Positions 35,289-48,300 of a stretch of 64,000 nt of DNA are shown piece by piece. The DNA comes from Liquidambar formosana. Its lineage: Eukaryota; Streptophyta; Magnoliopsida; Saxifragales; Altingiaceae. Where the stretch lies: the NCBI GenBank assembly GCA_039720395.1, contig CM077826.1:33104810-33168809 (forward strand). The letters run 5' to 3'. Made by a program: the position numbers and the translations under genes. The notes beneath the pieces were generated by a model. The model made no database searches. It was given only the letters and a program-made list of their open reading frames with translations, and was not told the origin of the DNA. How positions within the stretch are numbered: position 1 is the stretch's first letter; each line of letters opens with the position of its first letter.

Positions 35289-36109
35289 CGATCTGCAGAT
35301 TTTTAAAGGGTTAACATGACCCTTTTGCCCTCCTTTTCTATATAAACCCTTAACCCACGAATTTCTCTCCATTCTTCCAGCCAAGAAAGAGAGAGAATGA
35401 GAGATGGAGAGTGACTAGGGAGGTCATGGGTAGCTCGCCTAGAGCATAGCAACCTCGATCCGACGCCGGCAAGCTTGGATTCATTATAGTTTGGCCCGAT
35501 CTACGTGCGTGTAGGGTTGGTTTAGCATTTGCATCACTCATTTTTGAGGTAGGGGACATTTTCTCATTTTAAACCCTTGATGCATGGGGGTTTGGGTATA
35601 AATCATATAGTTTTACATGTATTTGGTAATTTTTGCATAAATATCATGCATGGGGGTATATTTTATGAGTTTTACTAGATTTTGGAAAACCTAGGGTTGA
35701 TTTACATGCCCCTTTTGTTATATTCTTATTATTCATGAAACTCTTATATGTTAGGGGTTTAAATGGGTTGGTTTTAAAACCTATTGGACTATTTTGGGTA
35801 GTAGAAATATTGGGGGTCATTTTTATATACATGTTTTTGAAACCATTATTTTGAAAAATGGTTGGTAAACGATTACCATGATTTATGGAATTACTTCATA
35901 TGGTTTTCAAAGCACAAACCTATTATATGGTTTTTGGAAAATTTATATATAATTTTTTGGATTATATGAGAATTATGGAATTGATAAATGAACAAATAAG
36001 TGGTGATAATATGGATATGGTGATGAGGGCTACTAGAGACAGGATTACTGCGGTCCTAAAGGAACGGGACGTCGTGCCGTGTCTTCTTATCCTTTAGTCC
36101 TGGGCTATG

Positions 36110-38549
36110 TGTAACGACCCGAAATGGGGGCCATTAGTTAAGTAGTAAGAAAACCATTTTTAAAGCCAAATTTTGTGGATGTTTAATAAAAATAATTCTT
36201 TTAAAAGTATTTTATAAAATTCGGCATGATCCTGTTTGTAAATAGGACTATACCAAGTTATCGACTATTCAAAACCTGTGGAAAACACATTTATAATCAT
36301 TTCCAGCCATCCACACAATTTTCCAAAGATAAGTAAATCTATAGGCTGTATCGTAGTCACATGGTTCGATTCAGATATACATCCACTACTCAATTAATGA
36401 TTACAGTCATGAAATTAAAATTAATACATGCATAGACTCAAAGCCTATCTCCAATATTCTCTACATGAATGCAAGCATGCTGACGTGCTCCCAAAACCTA
36501 GGTCAACTTAGCTTTTGAAATTATGACCTGCAAGAAAGCTATGGGGATATAAGCTACACGCTCAGTAGGAAAACATTTCTCAAAATAACCCAAGGTTTTA
36601 AAAACCATAGTTTATATACTTTTCAAGAACCCTGCAAAACCATTGATTAGTTTATAATATAATCTTCAGTAAATAAAACTGATACATATATAATGAAATA
36701 AACTGCGGAAGTTTAAATCATTTGATACCAACACCCCTTTTTATTTTTAAAAATGTAAGAAATAACTCAAGTTATTTATAATTCATTATCATTCTTTCCA
36801 AATTCCATACCACGACCTTATAAGCCAATAATCATCAACCGTTATATTCGACAATCCATAACATCAGTCTTTCAAACTGATAAATCCTCCCCAGGTCATG
36901 CGGGGCCCTTCGCGCGCGGAAAATAAGGGGAAACACTATGGATCCTACTTGGTCCAGAAAGTAACCCCATCATGAGGAAACACTATGATCCTCCTTAGAC
37001 CAGAAAGTAACCTCATATTCGGGCACATAGCCCAGGACTAAAGGATAGGAAGATACGGCAAGACAGTCCCGTTCCTTTGGGACCGTAGTAATCCTATCTT
37101 CAGTAGCCCTCATCATCATATCCATATCATCACCACTTTTCTATTGATTTATCAATTCCATAATTCTCACATAATCCGGAAAATTATATATATATTTTCC
37201 AAAAACCACATAATAGGTTTGTTCTTAGAAACCATATGCAATAACTCCATAATTTCCATATAAATCAGAAAATTTTATATATATAAATTTTCCAAGAAAA
37301 CCATATAACAGGTAGGTTCATAAAAATCACAATAAATAACCCCCATAAAACATTTCCAAATGAATGATTTCAAAAACAACATTTTTATAACAAAATAATG
37401 TGAATCAAACCCTAGGTTTCCCACAATTTGTAAAACCTAGCAAATAAATACTCCATGCATGATATTTATGCCAAAAACTACCAAATACATGTAAAACTAC
37501 ATGATTTATACCCAAACCCCCATGCAACAAGGGTTTAAAAATGAGAAAATGTCCCATACTTCATTAATGAGTGATGATAATGCAAAACTAGCGCCGTAGA
37601 CAGGTAGATCGGGCCAAATAATGCAAGATCCGCACTTGCCGGCGTCATATCTGAGCTCTAGTGCTCCGGCGAGTCACCGTCGACCTCCACGGCACACACT
37701 CTCTCTCTCTCCTCCTCTTTCTCTCCCTCTTCTCCTAAGTTGGGAGACCTGGAAAATGGGCCTAAGGGTCGAGTGAAAGGGGTTTTAAAACATATGGGGA
37801 GGGGCACATGCGTTATTTATCCCTTTATAAAAACTGCCAGTCGAGGGTTTCAGACGTTTGAAAGTTAGTTTCAGACGTCTGAAACTTAACCTGAGAAATC
37901 ATCGTTCTCTGAAATTTTCAGACGTCTGAATATAACTTTCAGACATCTGAAATGTCACTTTTAGACGTCTAAAATGTGTTTCAGACGTCTGAAACATTTA
38001 AGTAAATCTTTTCCATTTTTTTATTATCCTCTTTACTTTAAGTTATTTAATAAAAATAAGCAATAAACCCCCATTTGAATCTAAATAAAATATCAGAAAA
38101 ATCAAATTCCTAATATATCAAAATCTCATTTCCAAGTTTTAGTACAAAATCCGTCTCCTAACAGATTTTTCTAAAACAAACATATGAGGAACCCAATCCA
38201 AACATGCCAATAAAATCCCATAAAATCACAGAAGTCTTATAATATTATAAACTTCTATTACCGCCAAAAATTTTCTTTAAAAACGAAGATTTACGAAAAT
38301 TCATTTTTCTTCCACACTTAGCCAAATTTTAGCAGCTTAAACCCGAAGCTGCGAATAAGGCCAAACATTCACTATAGACACTTGATGCATAAAAACAAGT
38401 ATCAAATCATACATAACATCATGTTACCATACACATGGATTACCCATACATGAGGTTATTTGATTCATGTATCCAATAAATCAAGGGATTAACTACGCCA
38501 ATCATAAATTATGCCATAATAATCTCTATTAAGAAAACGGGTCCTCACA
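36110..38549 (-). mobile_element. Solo LTR B (2.44 kb), inverted inside solo LTR A
   Basis: Plus-strand ends are TGTAACGACCCGAAATGG and GGGTCCTCACA, exactly the inverse of LTR A and C termini. It is flanked by a perfect CTATG target duplication (36105-36109, 38550-38554). It carries the inverse palindrome array at 37848-37996. Non-coding. It inserted into LTR A after LTR A was in place. Confidence 0.92.
37846..37997 (-). promoter_or_regulatory. Palindrome array of solo LTR B
   Basis: Six copies of TTTCAGACGTCTGAAA or close variants in 150 bp, three of them with the perfect CAGACGTCTG core. Fewer CpG changes than in LTR A, consistent with B being the younger insertion. Confidence 0.6.
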
Positions 38550-39844
38550 CTATGTGCCCGAATAGAGGTTACTGCGGTTCCATATAGGGATGTCTTGCCG
38601 TGTTTCCTCTTGAGGTTACTGCGGTCCTAAGTAGGGATATCTTGCCGTGTTTCCTCTTATTCCGCGCGCGAGGGCGCCGCTTGACCTGGGGAGGATTTAT
38701 TAGTTTGCAAGACTGATGTTATGGATTTCCGGATATGGCGGTTGATGATTATTGGCTTATAAGGCTGTGATATGGAATTTGAAAAGAATGATAATGAATT
38801 ATAAATAACTTGAGTTATTTCTTACCTTTTTAAAAATAAAAAGGGGTGTTGGTATCAAATGATTTAAACCTCCGCAGTTTATTTCATTATACACGTATTA
38901 GTTTTATTTACTGAAAATTTATATTGCAAACTAATCAATGGTTTTGCCGGGTTCTTGAAAAGTATATAAACTATGGTTTTTAAAACCTTGGGTTATTTTG
39001 AGAAACGTTTTCATACTGAGCGTATAGCTTATACCGTCATAGTCTTCTTGCAGGTCATAATTTCAAAGCTAAGTTGACCTGGGTTTTAGGAGCACGTCAG
39101 CATGCTTGCATTCATGTAGAGAATATTGGAGATAGGCTTTGAGCCTAGGCATGTATTAATTTTAATTTCTTGGCTTGTAATAATTAATTGAGTAGTGGAT
39201 GTATATCTGAATGAGACCTATGTGACTACGATATAGCCCGTAGATTTCTTTATTTTTGAAATATTGTGTGGATGGCTGGAAAAGCTTATAATTGTGTTTT
39301 CTACAGGTTTTATAACTAGTCAATAACTTGGTATGTCCTAGTTACAAACGGGACCATGCCAGATTTTCTAAAAATATTTTCAAAAGAATTATTTTTATTA
39401 AACATCCACCAAACTTCTCTTTAAAAATGGTTTTCTTACTACTTAACTAATGGCCCCATTTCGAGTCGTTACACTTCCCACGAACCTCAAATCATCCATA
39501 TGCTCCAAATACACAAAATATATTCATAGAAAATATGAAAAGAAACCAAAGTGTACAACAAACATAGAGATATTGGTGCTGAAAATTTTAGCATATGCAA
39601 GCTATTCTCTACTCCTCTTCATCTCCACACATAACACTTTAACTAAATAACCAAAAGAAAAATAACCTCCAACAATAATGGTATAATGAGTTAGTGGTGT
39701 AGGAGTTATCTCTACCCATTAACTTACCACTATAAAGTATAATAAAGTAGGAAAATGAAACATCAATGTAGGTTACACCTACACTAATCAAATACAATAA
39801 ATTAAAATAACAATAAATTAATTTTAAATCAAATATTTACAACA

Positions 39845-42152
39845 ATCCCCCACATGATTTAAAATTAAAATAATATATATAAGGAGCATTTTTACTGTGC
39901 GATGGGTATAGGTACCTTCCAGGTTTGAACCTACACTTAATGTTAGTAAGTTTCCGTTTGAAGGAGCCGTAGTGAACTAGTCTTGAACTAGATCCTTGAA
40001 TTCAAACTTCTACTTACCACATACACAGTACGGGTAATTCATTCGGTTCTAGTCTAGTTGGCGCTTTAAACGGTCATGCGCCCGTATCTTCTATCATGAG
40101 TATTTTTAGGGAGTAGCCTATTTTCCCACTGTAGCGACCCCACTACTACACTTACTTAGGTGAGACCTCCAAGGGTGATCTGTGATCAACACCCTGCAAA
40201 ATTTTTGCCTTAGACTGATTCAAAGCTAAGCTCTTCCTAAACCATCACAGTTTTGAGCACTATCATCATAGGCATTGGACTAGGGAATACCCCTCAAAAT
40301 ATTTTAGTGCTCGTCCTAGTCACCCTACAGTTTCGTTCTTACCCATTGAACCCCCTTCATGGGATCTTCAATCATAGAGGTTGAGTGTCCACTGCGATGA
40401 CTAATTTATAGGCTTCAGTCCCATTCCCCTCGATGATTTGGATTTAGCCAATACGCTAATCCTGAGGCAATCACTCAACAAGAGTTATAAAATTTTTATA
40501 ATGCCTCCTTTTTCAATTTTTTTTTTTTACATGGCTTTTAGCCGTATTTTACGCACCATATTATGCATCTCAAATATGTGCCTTACATATATGGTCCAAC
40601 AATGTATGTGCTTTCACTTTTGCATTCTCAAACAAAAATTAAACAGATGATTAAATCTGAATAATAAAATATCACATAATAACCATAAACCCATCATCAT
40701 GATTTCAAATTGTGAACCTCCACAATTTCTCTTCTAAAGATGTTCAACTATTAAATTAGCATATGATATCCAAATAATGTAGACAATTATAAATCTATTA
40801 CATCAAATTGCAATTGCCACTGTACAAAAAATAATTTATGTTAATGCACTGAACATTGTTCTATTATAAACCCCCACATTGAAATTATTATTATTTTTTT
40901 TAAATTCCATAATCAGGATTGTTCGATGACAATCCCCACATCAAAATTATTTTATTTGAACTTCATATTTTTAGGACGATAGGCCACGTACATCATAATT
41001 ATTATATTATTTTAAATTACATATAATTGCAATTAGCAATTTAACAATTCAATGACATTTTTTTTTCTTTCCTATTATCAATTTAAAAATTCAGCACTCC
41101 TTATTATTTTTTTTTTAAAATTAAGAATAACATTAGGCCAATAAAACTCTTATCAAAATGTGTTCACATTTTAAGATAACATAAACCAGCGTAAAAATAA
41201 TAAGTCACTTTTATATTCAAATGAGAATCACCAAAAGAAGAGTTATTTTACTAAACAGCTTATAATCCACAACTTAGGAAATATCACAACAAAGCATTTA
41301 CGTCTAAAAGGGTTTATATACACCTTCATATGCTACCATTCTAGCCACAAGTGTATAGTGTCAAAGCACTTTCATCCTAACATAAGGATATAAATATTGG
41401 TAAAATCAATCTTACCTGTTAGAGGGACTCTTTAATCTGATTTCTGCATCACCACGTATATGAAGGAAACTTTCTTAGTGATAAGTATTAATACAAGATG
41501 AGTTTTCAAACTCTAACACGGCATACAATATATATTAACTTTACATTATATATGCCGAATCAACATATATAGATCTATGTTCACTTTTTATGCCAACATT
41601 TTATAATAAAATTTTAATTTATCAAGAACAATCTAGAGATTTAAAGATATCAAGAGTAGTATATATATGACAAAGAAAACCTTGATATATATGCACTAAC
41701 AATTGAATAACTATAAAAATAAATCATTATCAAATTCTTAAAATACAACATCAACCATCAATACAGTATGGAAACTATCCCTTCACTGGTCATAAGTCCT
41801 AATAGTAGATATACACAATGTAAGCCAATGGATAAGGAACACAATTGCTAGCCAAGAACTGTATAATATAAGCTATAAGCAAAGTCATGTGGATCGTTCT
41901 AAATTGAAATTCATAGCATATGTAAGAAACTATAACAATTACTCGTCAAAGCTGTAACACAAGCCATCAATATTAGGATTTAGAAATCCAATAGACTACA
42001 TCATCTGTGTACCTGTGTTGCAATAGTAGCAATATGCTCCAAAGGTATATATATTTATATTGATTCTAAACTTGCATCATCTTTGTAAGTTAAAATACTC
42101 AAAGATTATAAAAATTAAACTAACAAAAATTCCTACGTATTTTCTCTAAAAT
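39845..42152 (-). other. Internal region of the non-coding LTR element
   Basis: 2.3 kb without recognisable coding domains. It contains recurring CCCCCACAT words (39849, about 40870, about 40943) and GC-richer sequence near 39900-40440; the rest is AT-rich. The short open frames (for example 40438-40650) have no family resemblance. Confidence 0.6.
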
Positions 42153-42807
42153 TGTTGGATATATTTTTAGGAATTTCTATTAAATCAATTAATAACACAA
42201 TAATCATCAAGATGAATTTAACTCATAATAATCAATAATAATAAAATTACAAGAACTAGAGTTTAGAATAGCCTGTAATATGGATCAAGGCACACTGCAA
42301 AGCGCTATCCTTAGAAAAAATACGCCCCCATCTGCACTAGGTTTGCAAGACGTTTCTCTCCCAAGATACAATGATCCTCCGGGTAGCGTTGTATGCAGCT
42401 TAAGACTTCCCACGAACCTCAAATCATCTGTATGCTCCAAATACACAAAATCTATTCATAGAAAATATGAAAAGAAACCAAAGTGTACAACAAACATGGA
42501 GATATTGGTGCTGAAAATTTCAGCATATGCATGCTATTCTCTATTCCTCTTCATCTCCACACATAACACTTATAAATAAATAACCAAAAGAAAAATAACC
42601 TCCAACAATAATGGTATAATGAGTTAGTGGTTAGTGGTGTAGGAGTTATCTCCACCCACTAACTCACCACTATAAAGTATAATAAAGTAGGAAAATGAAA
42701 CATTAATGTAGGTTACACCTACACTAATCAAATACAATAAATTAAAATAAAAAACACAAATAACAATAAATTAAAATAAATTAATTTTAAATCAAATATT
42801 TACAACA
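42153..42807 (-). repeat. Intact LTR of the non-coding element (also an empty-site control)
   Basis: TG...CA, 655 bp. Around 42405-42415 it retains the uninterrupted GACTTCCCACGAACC sequence that is split in the other LTR by the solo LTR at 34548-39473, which independently confirms that insertion and its CTTCC duplication. Confidence 0.88.
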
Positions 42808-42812
42808 GTTGA

Positions 42813-43549
42813 ATGTTAAAAATGCAGGTCGATCAACAACCTAGGGTATTGGTATTGATTGCTGAAGAATTGAATGAAGGGAAGTCTAGGGTTTATCACA
42901 ACTGGGTTCTTAATACAACTCATAAAGTAATAAAATGAAGTTTTTAGTTAATAAACATAATATTAATATCTTATTAAATACAAAAGGTAGAACTATTCAT
43001 CTTAAAATAAGTTCTTACAAACTCTGTCCTATTACTTATCAACTATAAGATTAAAAATAAAACATCAAAAAATTTCTTCCAATTCGCGCAGTCCCAAAGC
43101 CTTACTACTTCTTTCAAACATTTCCTCCATATCTTGAAAATTTTTATTACAATAGGGTGAGCTACATAGCTTAGTGAGAATAACACCTACTTGAATGAGG
43201 TATTAATCTAAACACAACAGGTATAAAATAATCATGTTATGATGATAGCATTAATTTAGAACGCTTACTCACATTGTGACACATTATCCCATTATTTTCC
43301 TCAACATGGCAATTTCCATACTTGAGCCTTTGTTACAATTTGATATCTGCAAAACACAAATAATAAAAATAACCCACACATGCCGCTTTCCGTACATGCG
43401 TATTATTACAACCACATTACATATGTCACTATCATATATGAATACTACTCATGATCTACTTGCCTAATGATACAATATATTAGTGCACTAACCGCAGGGC
43501 ATACCTGATTAGGCTGACCATCCATAATTCATTAGTATCCAGAATAATA
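42813..43549. other. Non-coding spacer
   Basis: Unique-looking AT-rich sequence between the LTR element and an interrupted MITE. No gene or repeat terminus seen. Confidence 0.45.
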
Positions 43550-43742
43550 CTCTCTCCAACGCATAAAGATAGGCCATGTTTGATAAAACACGTAGTTTAA
43601 GAAAAATCATTATTTCATTGACTTATCATTTATTAAATTCTATTTTTCCAAAAGCACCCTCTCATACTTTTTATTAGGTTTTGTGTTGAAATTAATTATT
43701 TGAAATAATAAGGTATATTATAGTAAGTTCAAAAAAATTAGG

Positions 43743-46402
43743 TGTGAGGACTTGTTTTATTAATAGGGATTATTACGGCTTAATATATGATTAGCATAGT
43801 TAATCTCTTGATTTGTTGGATAACCTCATATAAGGGTAATCCATGTGTATGATAATATGACATTATATGTGATTTGATGCTTGTTTTTATGCATCAAGTA
43901 TCCTAAGTGAATGTTTGGCCTTATTTGTAAGCTTCGGGGTTTAAGTTGCTGAAATTTGACTAAATGTTGGGAAAAAATGAATTTTCGTAAATCCTTCGTT
44001 TTTAAAGATAATTTTTGGCAGGTAATGGAAGTTTATAATATTATAAGACTTCTATGATTTTATGGGATTTTATTAACATATTTGGATTAGGGTTCCTCAC
44101 ATGTTTGTTTTAGAAAAATCTGTCTGGAGACAGATTTTATACTAAAACTTGAAAATGAGATTTTGATATACTTGTAATGTGATTTTTTTAATATTTTATT
44201 TGGATTCAAATGGGGGGTTATTTGCTTATGTTCATTAAATAACTTAAAGTAAATGGAGACATTTACTTAAATGTTTTTAATGAATATAAAGCTGTGGTCA
44301 GTGCTGATGAAGAGTAGCCTGACTGACTGTCAATTTTTAACTGTCTGTGTGTTTCAGATATCTGAAACATATTTCAGACGTCTGCAAGTGACATTTCAGA
44401 TGTTTGAAAGTTATATTCAGACATCTAAAAATTCCTAGAGAACGATGATTTCTGACGTTTAGTTTCAGACGTCTGAAACATTCGACTAGCAGTTTTTATA
44501 TATATTTAGGAAAATGACACATGTGCCCTTGGGGTGTTTTAAAACACCCAAACCCCTACCCATTTCACCCATTCTCGACATTTTAGAATAAGAAAAAGGG
44601 AAAAAAGCTAGAGAAAGAGAAGGGGAGGTACTGCTTGGAGAGAGAAGGGTTTCCCTACCTATTTTTTCATGGATTTTCATGCACTTTGGCCTTGGATCTT
44701 CTCATTTCTAGCTTGGATTCACTCATGGCTAGCCTCTATTTCAAGTTTGAGAGGTATTTTATCATGTATAAAGTTAGGGTTTGCATTCCTTTTAGGATTG
44801 AGTTATCATATCCTTACATTTTGTGTTTATTCATAGTATTTATGAGGTTTGGTTGCTTTTTGGGAATTGGAATCTCCATTATTTTCATCAATCTTGGCAT
44901 TTAGGAAGTTAGGGCTTGCCTTAGGGAAGCTTGCATGTGCATACTAGACCCGATCTACAGTGTTTATGGTGGTGGTTTTGCATTTTCTTCACTCATCTTT
45001 GAGGTAGGGGACATTTTCTTAGTTTAATCCCTTGATTTATAGGGGTTTGGATATAAATCATGTAAATATACATGCATTTGGTAGTTTTTGCATAAATATC
45101 ATGCATGGGTTATATATTTGTTAGGTTTTACAAATTGTGGGAAACTTAGGGTTTGATTTTACATCATTTTGTTATAAAAATGCTGTTTTTGAAATCATTC
45201 ATTGAGAAATGGGGTAGAAATGATTTATAGGGGTTATTTATTATGATTTATATGAACCCATTTATTATACAGTTTTCTAGAAAATTTATATATATAATTT
45301 TCCGATTTATATGGAAATTATGGAATTGGTAAATGAACAGACAAATGGTGATGATATGGATATGGTGATGAGGGCTATTGGAGACAGGATTACTTCGGTC
45401 CCAAAGGAATGGGACGTCGTACCGTATCTTCCTATTCTTTAGTCTTGGGCTATGTGCCTAAATTGAGGTTACTTTCTGGACCAAAGTAGCAATCCATAGT
45501 GTTTCTTCAGAATGAGGTTACTTTCTGGACCCAGGTAGGATCCATAGTGTTTCCTCTTGTTTCCGTGAGTGAGAGCCCCGCATGACCTAGGGAGGATTTA
45601 TCAGTATGAAAGACTGATGTTATGGGTTGTTAGATATGGTAGATGATGCTTATTGGCTTATAAGGCCATGATATGGAATTTGGAAAGAATGATGATGAAT
45701 TATAAATAACTTGAGTTATTTCTTACATTTTTAAAAAGAAAAAGGGGTATTGGTATCAAATGATTTAAACTTCTACTAGTTTATTCTATTATACCTGTAT
45801 CAGTTTTATTTACTGAAATTTATATTGCAAACTAATCAATGGTTTTGCAGGGCTCTTTGAAAAATATATATAAACTATGGTTTTTAAAACCTTAGGATAT
45901 TTTGCAAAATGTTTTCCTATTGAGCATGTAGCTCATACCCCCACAGTTTTCTTGTAGGTTATATTTTCAAAGTTAAGCTTGACCTGGGTTTAGGAGGAAG
46001 TCAACATACATTCATTCCATAGTAGAGAATGTGTAATAAGTTTAGAAAGTCGTTGTATTTTTATTTCGGCTGAAATTTTATGCATGTATTAATTTTAATT
46101 TATGGCCTGTAATAATCAAATTAATAGTGATATGGACTGAATGGGATCCATGTGACTACAATACAGCCTGTAAATATGTTTACTTTTGGACTATTGTGTG
46201 GATGAACTGAAAATATTACTATTGTGTTTTCCACAGGTTTTGAATAGTCAATAACTCGATATGTCCTATTTACAAACGAGACCATGCCTAGATTTTCTAA
46301 AAAGGTTTTCAAAATAATTATTTTATTAAACATCTACCAAAATTGGTGTAAAAATTGATTTTCTTACTACTTAACTAATGGCTCCCATTTCGGGTCGTTA
46401 CA
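43743..46402 (+). mobile_element. Solo LTR C (2.66 kb) of the palindrome-array family
   Basis: TGTGAGGACTTG...CGGGTCGTTACA ends; flanking pentamers TTAGG and TTATG match at four of five positions. Sequence is collinear with LTR A and with the inverse of B. The small open frames at 44486-44904 are not conserved as proteins. Confidence 0.82.
44350..44483 (+). promoter_or_regulatory. Palindrome array of solo LTR C
   Basis: Five TTTCAGACGTCTGAAA-type palindromes in 130 bp (two with the perfect GACGTC core, others GATATC, GATGTT or GACATC), in the same position relative to the LTR start as in LTR A. Confidence 0.6.
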
Positions 46403-46483
46403 TTATGATTTATCAAAATGGACAAACATTTTGGGACAAAAAAATTACAAAAAATGGCCTATCTTCGTGTGATGGAGGGAGTA

Positions 46484-48300
46484 ACAACAATAATTTGTGC
46501 TTTAAATAAATCATCATCTCAATATAAAGTTTGCCACAATATGAAATGATTATATTAGACTATATAAAAAATTAACACAAAGTCTTTAGGGTAGGTTTGG
46601 AGATCTTTAGGGTTATATACTGAAAATGGAAATTTATTATATCTCCATTATAAATTTTCAAAACATTTACTACCAATCCTTTTTCTTTTCTTTTTTTTTG
46701 GTTGGGTGTATGTAGGCCCATCAAATTCATTCCCAAACCCATTATGTTTCTCTGTAATCAAGGCAAACAAGAGTGTCCAAGTCTGGATGAGCAGAAAGAT
46801 AATGTGGTAGGGCAAAAAAGAACTACCATTACAACAATTCCTGTAGTATTCAAAAAAGAGGTTGCCTTTTGAATCGTAGGCTCTCTCTATGGTTACTAAA
46901 CATGACTTGGTTTAACAATAGTATTCCATTTTCAAAATCCTAAACAGCTTTGTTTACTCTAAAATTAATGATAAGATCTCCGTTAGTTAGGCCACTTAAT
47001 GTGACACTTTCAAAAAATACCTTCCTTTAACATTGAAAAGTGTACCATTGACATAAAGGCTGTAAAGCATTTATTCAATGCTATATCAATTTTTTTCATT
47101 CTAACACTATCACCATGTTCAACTACATGGAATGTAGCATTTCTCGCAAACTTGACAAAATCCAAATTTTTTGCTCCATAAGTTCCGTGGTTAAGAATAT
47201 CTACTAAGCTATCATTATTACCAATTTTATCCTCCAAACCCTTATACGTCCATTTTTTTTGCCCTCTAGAATTTACTCGACATAGTACAGAATAGGAGAA
47301 CCTTTTTGTAACGAACATTGACATCCGTAACAGCCAAATGGCTTATCCATTCCTCAGAGCTTAAAAAGATGGGATGTTTGGCCATAAATTCAAGTTTAGC
47401 CCAAGAAGTAATTTTCGTCAATGTGTACAGAAATAGTTCGAGTCTTTTAATTCTTGAATTTTTCGAGACGTAAGTATACCACTAAGCATCTTTTTGGAAA
47501 CTTGAGAAATGTCTGATGGAAAATTTGACAACCCATCCTCTACTATCACTAGTTTGGCATGATCATTTGAAATGAAGATATATTTTTTTCTTCAAGATTA
47601 GCATGTTCAGAGTTTGTAGAATTTTTTAAGACACAAGCTCCCAATATTATGTCCTTTAGAATTTCAGCACATTGACAACTAATAATGCTTTCTTTTACAA
47701 GCTCATTAGTTTTTATATCCATCCACTTAGGGTGTTCTAAAAATCCTCCGAGACGAACCAATTACCCCCTTGGCGAATGCCTTGCCAAATGTCCTTAATA
47801 GATATCTGTTCGAATGTTTCATACCATATTTTTACTAGCATAGTGTCTTTTGTTGATCCATATAAAATCTATAGGTAGTAGGAATTTCCCCATCAATCAA
47901 ACCATGGAAAATCCCATCATGAGACCGAGTGCTAGTAAATGTGTGAGTTAGGCTGAATTGGTATCTTTAAAAGCATTTTCTCCATATCGTCCATGGCCTT
48001 ATCTGTCATCTTTAAAAGCCACTCTGAGTATGAGAAATGAGATGAGCAACAACGTACTGTAAAACCCTCTACTACCAATCCATAATTCTAGATTTAGTTT
48101 AAAAATATCAATTTATATTTCAAGTAAAATAAATAGACATACACACATTTATATATATATAAATATCAATGGTATATGCTTATTTCTTTAATAATATAGT
48201 GTATTAATCACATATTCAAAACAAAGTGAATAACCATTAAAATTTATTTTATTTATATACACACACACACACATATATATATATGTGTGTGTGTATATAT
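46484..48300. repeat. Left copy of a segmental duplication, interrupted by a retrocopy
   Basis: 46484-46679 plus 48070-48300 aligns with 50515-50950: shared words include ATATTAGACTA, TCTTTAGGGTTATATAC, TAAATTTTCAAAACATTTAC and AAAGTGAATAACCATTA. The interruption 46680-48069 is absent from the right copy. The copies are clearly diverged, so the duplication is old. Confidence 0.75.
46680..48069 (-). pseudogene. Processed pseudogene, possibly of an IRE1/RNase L-like KEN-domain protein
   Basis: A 1390-bp insert flanked by an identical 12-bp duplication TACTACCAATCC (46668-46679, 48070-48081), with an A-rich tail on the minus strand at 46680-46700 (A9 GAAAAGAAAA). The second copy of the surrounding duplication at about 50740 is an empty site. 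This is the signature of LINE-mediated retroposition. Translated pieces include KHPIFLSSEEWISHLAVTDV (47330-47390) and the open frame 47010-47324 with GNNDSLVDILNHG and DFVKFARNATFHVVEHG, whose spacing recalls the KEN ribonuclease domain of IRE1-type proteins (HPFFW..EKRLSFL ... LLRxxRNKxxHY). The protein assignment is tentative; several stops and frameshifts make it dead. Confidence 0.6.

Larger units (their letters stand above)
34548..39473 (+). mobile_element. Solo LTR A (2.48 kb net) nested in an LTR, itself interrupted
   Basis: Starts TGTGAAGACCTG and ends CGAGTCGTTACA, flanked by CTTCC on both sides (34543-34547, 39474-39478). It is interrupted at 36110-38549 by solo LTR B. TG...CA ends, 5-bp duplication, no coding region and about 2.5-kb length fit a gypsy-type solo LTR. 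A CTATATAAACC TATA-like box at 35338-35348, preceded by the palindrome array, suggests the plus strand is the transcribed sense. Confidence 0.85.
34291..42807 (-). mobile_element. Non-coding LTR retrotransposon with exact target duplication
   Basis: Two similar LTRs bound the element. The right LTR is 42153-42807 (655 bp). The left LTR is 34291-34547 plus 39479-39844, about 623 bp net after removing a nested insertion. The flanking pentamers are both GTTGA (34286-34290, 42808-42812). The internal region 39845-42152 (2.3 kb) has no gag or pol similarity, so this is a non-autonomous LARD- or TRIM-like element mobilised in trans. A purine-rich stretch (GTGGGGGAT on the minus strand, 39845-39855) directly abuts the left LTR like a polypurine tract, suggesting minus-strand orientation. 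No canonical tRNA primer site was recognised at the other LTR. Confidence 0.85.
43550..46481. mobile_element. Stowaway/Tc1-mariner-like MITE split by solo LTR C
   Basis: The left part (43550-43742) begins CTCTCTCCAACGCATAAAG next to TA; the right part (46403-46481) ends ...TGTGATGGAGGGAG followed by TA. Shared internal words with the other two copies (CATTGACTTATCATTTATTA, AAACATTTTGGGAC, GGCCTATCTT) show they are halves of one about 270-bp MITE. Confidence 0.75.

Noticed and set aside
47010..47324. Functional small gene
   Set aside because: Lies inside a retroposed insert with A-tail and target duplication; flanking frames carry stops and frameshifts.
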